A DNA stretch of 18,476 nucleotides from JABDGV01 sp964577935. GTDB taxonomy: Bacteria; Chlamydiota; Chlamydiia; Chlamydiales; FEN-1388. Made by a program: the position numbers and the translations under genes. Numbering within the stretch: position 1 is the stretch's first letter; the number at the start of each line of letters is the position of its first letter. The notes below the pieces were generated by a model, which did not search any database, had not been told where the DNA came from, and saw nothing but the letters and a program-made list of their open reading frames with translations. The stretch covers positions 1-18,476 of the forward strand of contig CAZOAJ010000026.1 in assembly GCA_964577935.1 (NCBI GenBank). Direction: 5' to 3'. Of the stretch, positions 1-6,986 are shown in pieces.

Positions 1-52
1 CTGATTTAATGGCCCTAAAATCTATGTAGATTAGTTTTTAACGCAACTCGCG

Positions 53-1048
53 TTGTTTGATCTAAAAAATGAATCGATAGCTTTAGCCGCAGTAGAACGC
101 TCGAAGAATATCCATCTCCTGCATGATAAATGGGGAAGAACAGCTCTCTATTTAGCTCATATTAATAAATTTCCATTAGTCGCCCTAAAACTACATAACA
201 TCGGTCTACATTATTATTTTTCGCCACAAAATCTTTCGACTGAGTCCTTGGCTCATAGTGTATGCCTATTTGCTTCCCGTTATATGCACCTCGTCCGGAA
301 TAAAAAACTACACACTTTTGGATGCTTCTCTAAAAACACCACCCCCATTCTCCGTTATTTTTACTGGAAGTACATGCAAGACATGAAAGATTCTAAAAAT
401 AGATTTCTGAATTCAGCTCTACCAAGCAATTCTTTCGTTAAAGATGTCTCTAATGCTCTTCTTTTAAGTTCCACACAGGCAAGCAGCGAAATCCTCCATA
501 ATACTTATTCAAATAATAAGCCGATTCTCATCTCAACGGGCTGGAGCAACCATGAAATTTCAGTTGTTATATATGGAGACTTCATTGGTATTTGCAATCG
601 AGGCAGACTCGGACTGAATCAAAACCATTATATTGAATTACGAAAAATCAATAAACAAAAGCTCTCTACAAACGTTATCAGCAACATTCAAAATTGCAGG
701 AATCAAGATAAGGCTGAATCAGAACAATATCTCTTCAAGGATTTATTGACTGAACTTGATGCAAACAAAGATTATTTCTGCAGGACACTTCAAAATAAAA
801 TCATATCCATCAAGCCTCAAAAGCACGCAAACTGCACCGCTGCAAGCCCAAAACTTGGCATACTTGCATTACATATTTTACACCATGAAAAGAACAACAT
901 ACTTAACGATGACACTCTCTTTAAAGGAATTCTAGGCCTATATCACAATTTTTCTCGCTACTTAAGGGCAGAAATAAAAAATGCATTTGAAACCAGAATA
1001 AAGAACAATCCTCCCGCAGCCGTAAAAAATGCTGCGTCTGATATATGA
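53..1048 (+). CDS. Hypothetical protein with ankyrin-like N-terminus and His/Asn-Cys motifs; possibly a 5'-truncated gene
   Basis: Open frame of 331 codons starting at TTG, with in-frame stops just upstream (TGA at 2-4, TAG at 32-34) and no clear ribosome binding site, so the true start is uncertain and this may be the remainder of a longer gene. Residues about 29-45 (DKWGRTALYLA and following) resemble one ankyrin repeat, but no further repeats follow. Two motifs stand out: TGWSNHEISVVIYGD with H167, followed by a CNRG segment, and HANCTAASPKLG with C261. A His-containing strand followed later by an Asn-Cys helix is the order seen in circularly permuted papain-like enzymes, and I have an impression of similar motifs in proteins of intracellular bacteria. 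A protease or other hydrolase role is only inferred. The protein is rich in Lys and Asn, has no signal peptide, and cannot be assigned to a named family from sequence reading alone. Confidence 0.5.
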   Translation: MFDLKNESIALAAVERSKNIHLLHDKWGRTALYLAHINKFPLVALKLHNIGLHYYFSPQNLSTESLAHSVCLFASRYMHLVRNKKLHTFGCFSKNTTPILRYFYWKYMQDMKDSKNRFLNSALPSNSFVKDVSNALLLSSTQASSEILHNTYSNNKPILISTGWSNHEISVVIYGDFIGICNRGRLGLNQNHYIELRKINKQKLSTNVISNIQNCRNQDKAESEQYLFKDLLTELDANKDYFCRTLQNKIISIKPQKHANCTAASPKLGILALHILHHEKNNILNDDTLFKGILGLYHNFSRYLRAEIKNAFETRIKNNPPAAVKNAASDI

Positions 1049-1106
1049 ATTTTCTAAATTAAGCATATCCCCACAAAGGATATTCGACAAAATCAGAATT
1101 ACTCGA

Positions 1107-1185
1107 GTAGGATACCCAATTTTAGAACCCATCTTTTAAAAGCTGCATCCAGAAGATGAGTCCTACAAGCGCTGAGGTATCCTAC
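1107..1185 (+). promoter_or_regulatory. Long-range inverted repeat that could occlude the DUF2608 ribosome binding site
   Basis: GTAGGATACC at 1107-1116 is the perfect reverse complement of GGTATCCTAC at 1176-1185. The 3' arm ends exactly at the ATG at 1186 and includes half of the GAGG Shine-Dalgarno (1174-1177). A shorter TCCTAC at 1161-1166 could pair with the same 5' arm as an alternative. Regulation by RNA structure is an inference; the repeat itself is seen directly. Confidence 0.35.
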
Positions 1186-1971
1186 ATGATCAGATCTATT
1201 CTCTTGTTTCTGCTATTCCCGTGTATCGTCTTTTGTGAAATACGGGAATGCTCCACTATCAAAGACATGGCATGCGAGGCGACTCCTGACACTCTTTTAA
1301 TTTTTGATATAGATAATACGCTCTACAGAACTGTACAGATGTTAGGATCCGATGAATGGTTTTATTCTCACCTAAGTGCCCAGCAAAAAAAAACAAAGGA
1401 TAAAGAGGAGGCTTTAAACACCTGCTTGGATCTTTTACATGCCATCCAAGCTGTAACACAAGTACAGCCTATGGAACCATGTACAGCTAGTGTCGTAAAG
1501 CAACTTCAAGAACAAGGTTATACCGTTATGGCCTTGACGACTCGAGGACCTCAGATTGGCTATACAACACTGCGACAGCTCGATTCAATCGGTATCGATA
1601 TGAGGAAAAGTCCACCAACAACTACAAGTTTTTATCTTGAAACAATGGCGCAAGTCCAATTTCTTCGAGGAGTCCTCTTTACAAATGGCCAGCATAAAGG
1701 AAAAGCCCTTTCACAGTTTCTTAGACAGGCAACTCTTAAGCCCAAGCGTATAGTCTTTATTAATGACAAGCTTGCTCATATCAAAGAAGTAGCTCAAATT
1801 GAATCTGAAGGAATTGAATTTCTAGGCTTGCGCTATTCTGGATCTGACGAACATGTAAAAAAATTTAACCCAGATGTTGCAGAAATGCAGCTCAATTTTT
1901 TCTTAAACCTTTTATCTGACGCCTCTGCTCAAATTCTTCAAATGCAAAAGGTCAAACCTTTGAATAACTAG
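1186..1971 (+). CDS. Exported DUF2608 (HAD-superfamily-like) protein
   Basis: Predicted 261-residue member of the DUF2608 family, a HAD-fold group known mainly from chlamydiae and Legionella-like bacteria. HAD motif I is clear at residues 39-48 (IFDIDNTLYR, with D41 and D43), motif II is the LTTRG segment near T118-T119, a motif III lysine probably lies in HKGKA (about 171-173), and motif IV is FINDK (N193-D194). This set supports a Mg2+-dependent phosphatase-type fold; the substrate is unknown. I chose the ATG at 1186 over the in-frame ATG at 1156 because it has a GAGG site 8 bases upstream and yields a classic signal peptide (R3, then hydrophobic residues 4-17 ending VFC before EIRE). The protein should therefore act in the periplasm or be exported. 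No lipobox is evident. It is monocistronic and ends at the bidirectional terminator shared with the convergent gene. Position 193 is Asn where most HAD enzymes have Asp. Confidence 0.85.
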   Translation: MIRSILLFLLFPCIVFCEIRECSTIKDMACEATPDTLLIFDIDNTLYRTVQMLGSDEWFYSHLSAQQKKTKDKEEALNTCLDLLHAIQAVTQVQPMEPCTASVVKQLQEQGYTVMALTTRGPQIGYTTLRQLDSIGIDMRKSPPTTTSFYLETMAQVQFLRGVLFTNGQHKGKALSQFLRQATLKPKRIVFINDKLAHIKEVAQIESEGIEFLGLRYSGSDEHVKKFNPDVAEMQLNFFLNLLSDASAQILQMQKVKPLNN

Positions 1972-1983
1972 CCGCTGACACAT

Positions 1984-2018
1984 AAAAAAAGCCTGTCCGC
2001 TAAGAACAGGCTTTTTTT
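1984..2018. terminator. Bidirectional rho-independent terminator
   Basis: A perfect 13-bp stem (seven A plus GCCTGT at 1984-1996, pairing with ACAGGC plus seven T at 2006-2018) encloses a 9-base loop. The A and T runs give a U-tract on both strands, and it sits between the convergent stops at 1971 and 2051. It therefore probably ends both transcripts. Confidence 0.92.
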
Positions 2019-2050
2019 ATAAGAACATACATCTTTAAGGTCACACAAGA

Positions 2051-3484
2051 TTACTTTTTCTTTGCTTTCTTTGTAGGCAATGGCCTTAATCGTGTTTTAG
2101 GAGCTGTTTTTGTCAACGTTTCTTTCTTGATCGGTGTTTTTTGACCGGTAGAAGAAGTTTTTTTTGCTGTCTCTTTAGCTGATACAGTTTTCTTAGCCCC
2201 AGCCTTCTGCTGAGAAGCATTTGCAGGAGCACCCTTCTGCGATTTAGAAGATTTGGCATCACCCACTGATTTTGACTTTAGAGGAGCAACGCGAGAAATT
2301 GTCTTTTGACTTGCTTTTGATCCAGATTTTGCAAAAAGCGGCTCACTATTTACATCGGATTGTTTTGCCGACTTCAGTGATGCTGGCTTCTTGCTCGCAG
2401 GCACAGGCTTTGACTCCAATCGATCATTTTTCGAGGAATCATTTTTCTTCGACTCAAGCGCCTTTTTAACCGCCTGTCGACCAGCCTCAACCTGCTGCGC
2501 TACATTTCTCATCTCTTCTAATTCGAACGATGAATGCTCAGACTCTAGTTCTTCTTGGCTCATCGTTGAAGACAAGGCTCGTAAAGCAGATAGCTTCTGA
2601 GTGATACTCTGCGCTTCAAAATTCGAACTTGACTGAAGCTGTTGTCTTCTATGTGCCAAGAGTTCTGCTTCCGAAGTAAACTTACCAGAGAAAATGTATA
2701 CAGCGGCCGATGATCGATAATCTGGAGTAAAGAGGAAAGGCTTGAGCACCTTTGGAACCGAAACATAGATATCTGTTGAAAACTGAGGCTCAGTTTCTAC
2801 CTTTACTACTTGCTTCGGAGGTCTTCCTCGCTTAGGACGAGGATTCAAAGCTTCATTCGAATAATAAGTTTTGGCCTTAGCAGCCATAAGTTTGCGTGCC
2901 TGAAGAACATCTTTGCCTGCTTTAGGATCAAACATGCTCATTCGGACCTTCTCTAAGATTGATTTTGTTAAATCCAAGTCTTCCTCAAAAACAAAATCAA
3001 ACTGAAAATTTCTCAGCCATTCTATGATCCGGATACGGAAACGCTCTTGATAGTACTGTTGCCATTTTTCCATTTCATTATGATGGTCATAGATGAACTC
3101 AAGGAAGTTTTCTCGAGCCTCTTTTGATTGAATAATATCGAGAAGTTTTTCTTTTGTATCGATATCGTAGACTTTTTCGTTTACAAAGCCTTCCATAACC
3201 TTCTTAATTTCATAGAAGGTGAGCTTTGGAATCGACACATATCGATCACCTTGTCGTTCAAGCTCATGCATGAGCTCTGAAATTTCCTCTTCCGACTTGT
3301 CGAGATCAACGTAAACAAGAAATCCTTCAAGGCGATCGAGATAAAATTCACGCTCGTCATTTGATTTGGCAAAGGCTTCCATAAGCCTATGACATCGCAA
3401 AATTAATGGATTTTGCGCAACAAGCGACTCAGACTCTGAAGAGCGCCTAGAGCCTGCATTTTGTACCAGAGAATTTTGGGGCAT
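2051..3484 (-). CDS. UPF0158-domain protein with AT-hook and histone H1-like basic tail
   Basis: 477-residue protein. Residues about 41-165 match the UPF0158 pattern as I know it: a VDLDKSEEEI stretch, then YVSIP near 82-86, YEIKKVMEGFV, an acidic-aromatic helix, and a closing RFRIRIIEWL segment. The molecular function of UPF0158 is unknown. Residues 217-224 (PKRGRPPK) are a canonical AT-hook core (R219-G220-R221-P222), which binds the AT minor groove. From about residue 325 to the end the chain becomes low-complexity Lys/Ala/Ser/Thr, finishing in KKAKKK, like histone H1 tails. A DNA- or nucleoid-binding role is inferred from these parts; a secreted, host-nucleus role is possible but unproven. 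The ATG has GAGGTG just upstream on the minus strand, and the leader contains tandem repeats. It is divergent from the ATPase operon and convergent with the DUF2608 gene. Confidence 0.85.
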   Translation of the reverse strand: MPQNSLVQNAGSRRSSESESLVAQNPLILRCHRLMEAFAKSNDEREFYLDRLEGFLVYVDLDKSEEEISELMHELERQGDRYVSIPKLTFYEIKKVMEGFVNEKVYDIDTKEKLLDIIQSKEARENFLEFIYDHHNEMEKWQQYYQERFRIRIIEWLRNFQFDFVFEEDLDLTKSILEKVRMSMFDPKAGKDVLQARKLMAAKAKTYYSNEALNPRPKRGRPPKQVVKVETEPQFSTDIYVSVPKVLKPFLFTPDYRSSAAVYIFSGKFTSEAELLAHRRQQLQSSSNFEAQSITQKLSALRALSSTMSQEELESEHSSFELEEMRNVAQQVEAGRQAVKKALESKKNDSSKNDRLESKPVPASKKPASLKSAKQSDVNSEPLFAKSGSKASQKTISRVAPLKSKSVGDAKSSKSQKGAPANASQQKAGAKKTVSAKETAKKTSSTGQKTPIKKETLTKTAPKTRLRPLPTKKAKKK

Positions 3485-3490
3485 GGCACC

Positions 3491-3537
3491 TCAAGATCAC
3501 ACAATTCAAGATCAAAACAATTCAAGATCAAAACAAT
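3491..3537. repeat. Three tandem copies of a 15-16 bp repeat in the UPF0158 gene leader
   Basis: TCAAGATCAAAACAAT occurs perfectly at 3506-3521 and 3522-3537, and a variant one base shorter, TCAAGATCACACAAT, lies at 3491-3505. The copy nearest the gene merges with the GAGGTG ribosome binding site of the minus-strand gene. The array lies in its 5' untranslated region. Copy-number change could alter expression; that part is inference. Confidence 0.85.
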
Positions 3538-3553
3538 GTTCTTGTATACTCAG

Positions 3554-3581
3554 CTTATCTTAAAGTGATCGCTTGATTCAA
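3554..3581 (-). promoter_or_regulatory. Possible promoter of the UPF0158/AT-hook gene
   Basis: On the minus strand, TTGAAT (plus coordinates 3576-3581) and GATAAG (3554-3559) are separated by 16 bases. Both deviate from the sigma-70/sigma-66 consensus. It would give a leader of roughly 60 bases that contains the tandem repeats. This is a weak match, offered only because of position. Confidence 0.25.
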
Positions 3582-3593
3582 TCTGAAAGATTG
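3579..3593. promoter_or_regulatory. Palindrome in the divergent intergenic region
   Basis: CAATCT-GAA-AGATTG is a perfect 6-bp inverted repeat with a 3-base centre. It overlaps the putative -35 element of the minus-strand gene and lies about 125 bases upstream of atpE. It could be an operator or a small hairpin, with no factor identifiable. Confidence 0.3.
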
Positions 3594-3716
3594 CAGAAAA
3601 AATTGTATTTTTCTTCGGTCGCTCGTTAAGTATTTATCAATCTTTTGTTTCAACTCTTGAAAAAATAATCCCAAGAGAGAAGGATATCTCATTTAAAGGC
3701 TACAAATGTTGAGTAT

Positions 3717-4382
3717 ATGGAAGAATTAGTATCGTCCGAATCAAGACTTGCTAAAATTTGCGAAACAATCAGAGAGGAAGCTCTCCTTCCCTCACGCATA
3801 GAAGCTCAGACAATTCTTGAAAATGCCCGAAAAGAGGCTGAAGAAATAAAAAGGCGAGCCAAAGAAGAAGCTCATCGTTTACTTGAAGATTCAAAAAAAG
3901 AGATCCTTCGCCATAAACAAATAGTAGAGTCCTCTCTTGAACAGGCAGGTCGTCAGGTTATTGAACAATTAAAAGACAAGATTGAAACAAAACTGTTCGC
4001 TCCAAACCTCACTGATTGGGTCAAGTCCCAACTTGATACTGAACAAGCAACAACTTCTCTTGCCGATGCTCTTGTTCAAGCCGTAGTGCGCGAAGGGACA
4101 GCATCAGATCTCACAGTAGAACTTCCAAAGTCTCTTTCAAATTCCTCTGTTATCGCCCAGCTGGGTGAAAAATTTTTGAAAGAGCTCGGAAGAAATCCAA
4201 TTCATATAGGCCCTCAGACTGGCGGCGTTATTCTTAAGCTTAAAAATGGTCTCATTGAGATTGATGTGAGCGATACAGTCATTACTGAACTCATGGGAAG
4301 CTTCCTGCGAAAAGATTTTCGTCGCTATGTGTTTGGGGGTATCAACTCTAATAAATTTGTTCCAACTCAGAAGCTATCATGA
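3717..4382 (+). CDS. atpE: V/A-type ATPase subunit E (peripheral stalk)
   Basis: 221-residue first gene of the ATPase operon. Subunit E forms the peripheral stator stalk that holds the catalytic head against the membrane subunit I. Residues about 15-90 are a charged heptad-like helix rich in Glu, Lys, Arg and Ala (ILENARKEAEEIKRRAKEEA), as expected for the stalk coiled coil. The C-terminal half (about 95-221) is the globular head-binding domain. The N-terminus aligns naturally with chlamydial AtpE proteins (ICETIREEALLP), which supports the ATG at 3717. The ribosome binding site is poor: the nearest strong purine run, AAAGG, is 17 bases away and better suits the ATG at 3706 of a tiny overlapping reading frame. 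The stop overlaps the next start by 4 bases (ATGA), implying translational coupling. Confidence 0.93.
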   Translation: MEELVSSESRLAKICETIREEALLPSRIEAQTILENARKEAEEIKRRAKEEAHRLLEDSKKEILRHKQIVESSLEQAGRQVIEQLKDKIETKLFAPNLTDWVKSQLDTEQATTSLADALVQAVVREGTASDLTVELPKSLSNSSVIAQLGEKFLKELGRNPIHIGPQTGGVILKLKNGLIEIDVSDTVITELMGSFLRKDFRRYVFGGINSNKFVPTQKLS

Positions 4383-5203
4383 GAAATCTCTACTTTCTTC
4401 TCACGCTTCTTCCTGAGCTTGAATATCCAAAGAAACCTTTCATTTCTCGAGATGAACTCTACACCCTTATAGAGGCAAACGTCTCGAACTCTGACAGGAA
4501 GCAATTTCATCAGTTCAGAGAATGGAAGGACATTGAAAACATCAGAAGAATCCTTTTAAAAGAGCCTCTTCTTCCTGGAGGAAACCTCTCTGAACTTGAT
4601 CTGCTTGATGCCATCTCATTCAAGTCAGGACTCCCTTTACCTGTGCTTGCCTTTCTTGAAACATACTCAACAAAAGAAGAGATTCTCAAGAACTTTCCTC
4701 GACTTATGAGAACGCTTTATCGCAATGGGCTCGAGGATTCAAACTACACACCTTCAAACTATCTGAATAAACTCATACGTTTTGAAGAACGCGCTCGCTT
4801 AACACTCGCATCAATTCGTTCTCAAACGAAATTTAGCTCAAGTGTTGCTGGATCAGAATCGCATCTTCAGATTCAATCGGGCCAAATGGTCGCGCTTGAA
4901 AGCGATGAAGACGATATTTTTATTGAGAAATTACAAGAAGCACAAAAAGGCATATTTGATCTTCCTGAGCCATTTAATGAATTAGTTCAAATTTATGAAT
5001 CCAAACGCTACTCTCCTATCGAATTGGAACTTGCTCTTTCCAAATGGCGCTATGATCGATATGAAGACTTAGCAAGCCCTGCCCTTTATTCTTTTGATCA
5101 AGCACTGCTCTACGCCGTGCGATTTGACATACTTGAGCACGTATCACAACTTGAGTATGACACAGGACTATCACATATACAACAGCTGTTTGAGGTATCA
5201 TGA
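4379..5203 (+). CDS. DUF2764 family protein of the V/A-type ATPase operon (probable subunit C-like component)
   Basis: 274-residue, mostly helical soluble protein starting MRNLYFLLTLLPEL, the characteristic opening of DUF2764 proteins, which occur only as the second gene of this type of ATPase operon in chlamydiae, spirochaetes and relatives. No catalytic motif is seen. It overlaps atpE and atpA by 4 bases on each side, so production is tightly coupled to them. In archaeal and Thermus-type operons the corresponding place between E and A holds subunits C and F of the central stalk; no recognisable C or F gene is present here. I therefore infer that this is a diverged subunit C (the socket linking the rotor shaft to the K ring). 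The N-terminal hydrophobic run is too short and polar-flanked to be a signal peptide. Confidence 0.85.
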   Translation: MRNLYFLLTLLPELEYPKKPFISRDELYTLIEANVSNSDRKQFHQFREWKDIENIRRILLKEPLLPGGNLSELDLLDAISFKSGLPLPVLAFLETYSTKEEILKNFPRLMRTLYRNGLEDSNYTPSNYLNKLIRFEERARLTLASIRSQTKFSSSVAGSESHLQIQSGQMVALESDEDDIFIEKLQEAQKGIFDLPEPFNELVQIYESKRYSPIELELALSKWRYDRYEDLASPALYSFDQALLYAVRFDILEHVSQLEYDTGLSHIQQLFEVS

Positions 5204-6978
5204 CACAGCTTCTAGAACCAACTGAGACAAAGCAAAAACCTGCGACAGGGACTGTCAAACAAGCTTTTGGGAACCTCCTCCATGTTAAATTTGAGGGAAA
5301 TGTTCGACAAGGTGAGGTGGCTTTCGTATGCCTTGGATCAATCAAGCTTAAAGCTGAGGTCATCGAGATCTCAGGAGATGAGGTGAAACTTCAAGTCTTT
5401 GAAGATACTCGAGGCATTAAACTAGGAACACCCGTAGAATTCGGCACAGACCTTCTTGAAGCAGAACTCGGGCCTGGACTATTGAGCGCTATTTTCGACG
5501 GTCTTCAAAATCCGCTAGAAAAAATAGCCCGAGAATATGGATATTTTCTCCCTCGAGGGATCTACATTAATGCACTTGACCGGACACGTCATTGGGAATT
5601 TGTTCCAGTAGCCAAAGTAGGTGATGTATTAGCACGAGGCGAGACTATTGGGACAACGATTGAAAATCGTTTTCAACACCAGATAATGGTTCCTTTTTCA
5701 TACTTCGATGACTACACCCTTACATGGGTAGCCCCGCTGGGTAGCTATACTATCGATACGGTGATTGCTAAAGCAGTCGATGCTCATGGCACTGAACATA
5801 GTTTTACCATGATTCAACGATGGCCGATCAAAAACCAGATGTTGGAAGGAACAAAAATTAGACCTTCCGAAATGATGAGTACTGGGCTTCGAATCATTGA
5901 CACTCAGTTTCCAATCATGCGAGGGGGAACATTCTGCACTCCAGGCCCATTTGGCGCGGGAAAAACGGTTCTTCAGCACCACCTATCGAAATATTCAGAT
6001 GTTGATATCGTAGTAGTTTGCGCCTGCGGTGAAAGAGCTGGAGAAGTGGTGGAAGTTTTACGCGAATTTCCTCACCTCGTTGATCCTCATACAGGTGAAT
6101 CACTTATGAAACGTACGGTGATTATCTGTAACACATCTTCAATGCCTGTTGCAGCTCGTGAATCATCCATCTATTTAGGTGTCACTATTGCCGAGTACTA
6201 CCGCCAAATGGGGCTAAACGTACTTTTGCTTGCCGACTCGACCTCGAGATGGGCACAAGCAATGCGAGAAATATCGGGACGATTAGAAGAGATCCCTGGA
6301 GAAGAAGCCTTTCCAGCCTATTTAGCATCCAGGATCGCTGCATTTTATGAACGGTCCGGAGTGTTGTCCCTCCCTAGCGGGAAATATGGTTCTTTAACGA
6401 TTGGCGGAGCCGTCTCCCCTGCAGGTGGAAATTTTGAAGAGCCTGTTACACAAGCAACTCTTGCTGTAGTCGGCGCCTTCTTAGGCTTATCAAGAGAACG
6501 ATCAGACGCCAGGCGCTACCCTGCTATTGACCCTTTAATCTCCTGGTCAAAATATACCTCGGCCGTTGAAAGACAGATTGATGAAAAGCTTGAAACATGG
6601 GGTCCCTGCGTAAAAAGGGCTGCAAGAATATTGAAAGAGGGTGACGAGATCCGAAAACGAATGGAAGTCGTTGGTGAAGAGGGTATAGCTTTAGAAGATC
6701 TAATCATCTATTTGAAGGCAGAGCTCTATGATTTCTCATACCTCCAGCAAAACGCATTCGATAAAGAAGATGCCTATTGCCCGATTGAACGTCAGATTGA
6801 AATGGTTGAATTAATCTACAAAATATTAACAGCAAATCTTCGCTTCACGAGCCATGATGAAGCACGAGCGTTCTTCTTATCTCTTCAAAATCGTTTGAAG
6901 AATATGAACTATATGCCGCGTGATTCCGAAGAGTTCCGTAGAACGAAACAAGAAATTTTGGCTTTGATTGAGGCTTAA
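5200..6978 (+). CDS. atpA: V/A-type ATPase catalytic subunit A
   Basis: 592-residue catalytic subunit of the soluble head, which hydrolyses or makes ATP at the A-B interfaces in the cytoplasm. The P-loop is GPFGAGKTV at 249-257 (K255, T256). The catalytic glutamate lies in GERAGE (E278), and the Walker B strand with following loop is LLLADSTSRWA (D346). An extra region of about 70-90 residues before the P-loop (roughly 110-200) is the A-subunit-specific bulge domain that distinguishes V/A types from F-type beta. Length and order of domains are normal. GAGGT lies just before the ATG, which overlaps the stop of the DUF2764 gene (ATGA). All key residues are intact, so the enzyme should be active. 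Confidence 0.98.
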   Translation: MTQLLEPTETKQKPATGTVKQAFGNLLHVKFEGNVRQGEVAFVCLGSIKLKAEVIEISGDEVKLQVFEDTRGIKLGTPVEFGTDLLEAELGPGLLSAIFDGLQNPLEKIAREYGYFLPRGIYINALDRTRHWEFVPVAKVGDVLARGETIGTTIENRFQHQIMVPFSYFDDYTLTWVAPLGSYTIDTVIAKAVDAHGTEHSFTMIQRWPIKNQMLEGTKIRPSEMMSTGLRIIDTQFPIMRGGTFCTPGPFGAGKTVLQHHLSKYSDVDIVVVCACGERAGEVVEVLREFPHLVDPHTGESLMKRTVIICNTSSMPVAARESSIYLGVTIAEYYRQMGLNVLLLADSTSRWAQAMREISGRLEEIPGEEAFPAYLASRIAAFYERSGVLSLPSGKYGSLTIGGAVSPAGGNFEEPVTQATLAVVGAFLGLSRERSDARRYPAIDPLISWSKYTSAVERQIDEKLETWGPCVKRAARILKEGDEIRKRMEVVGEEGIALEDLIIYLKAELYDFSYLQQNAFDKEDAYCPIERQIEMVELIYKILTANLRFTSHDEARAFFLSLQNRLKNMNYMPRDSEEFRRTKQEILALIEA

Positions 6979-6986
6979 GGACGGCT

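Noticed and set aside
1156..1185. Upstream ATG for the DUF2608 gene
   Set aside because: It would bury the signal peptide behind ten polar residues. The ATG at 1186 has a good ribosome binding site and gives an ideal leader.
3491..3537. Possible CRISPR array
   Set aside because: Units are directly adjacent with no unique spacers; this is a simple tandem repeat.
3573..3690. Sigma-70-like promoter for the ATPase operon
   Set aside because: Candidate -35 boxes (TTGATT at 3573, TTGTAT at 3603, TTGAAA at 3657) have no acceptable -10 at 16-18 bases. A promoter must exist upstream of 3717 but I cannot place it.
5016..5363. Minus-strand open frame of 115 codons
   Set aside because: It lies opposite atpA and the DUF2764 gene, has no ribosome binding site or recognisable motif, and is a shadow of strongly supported coding sequence.
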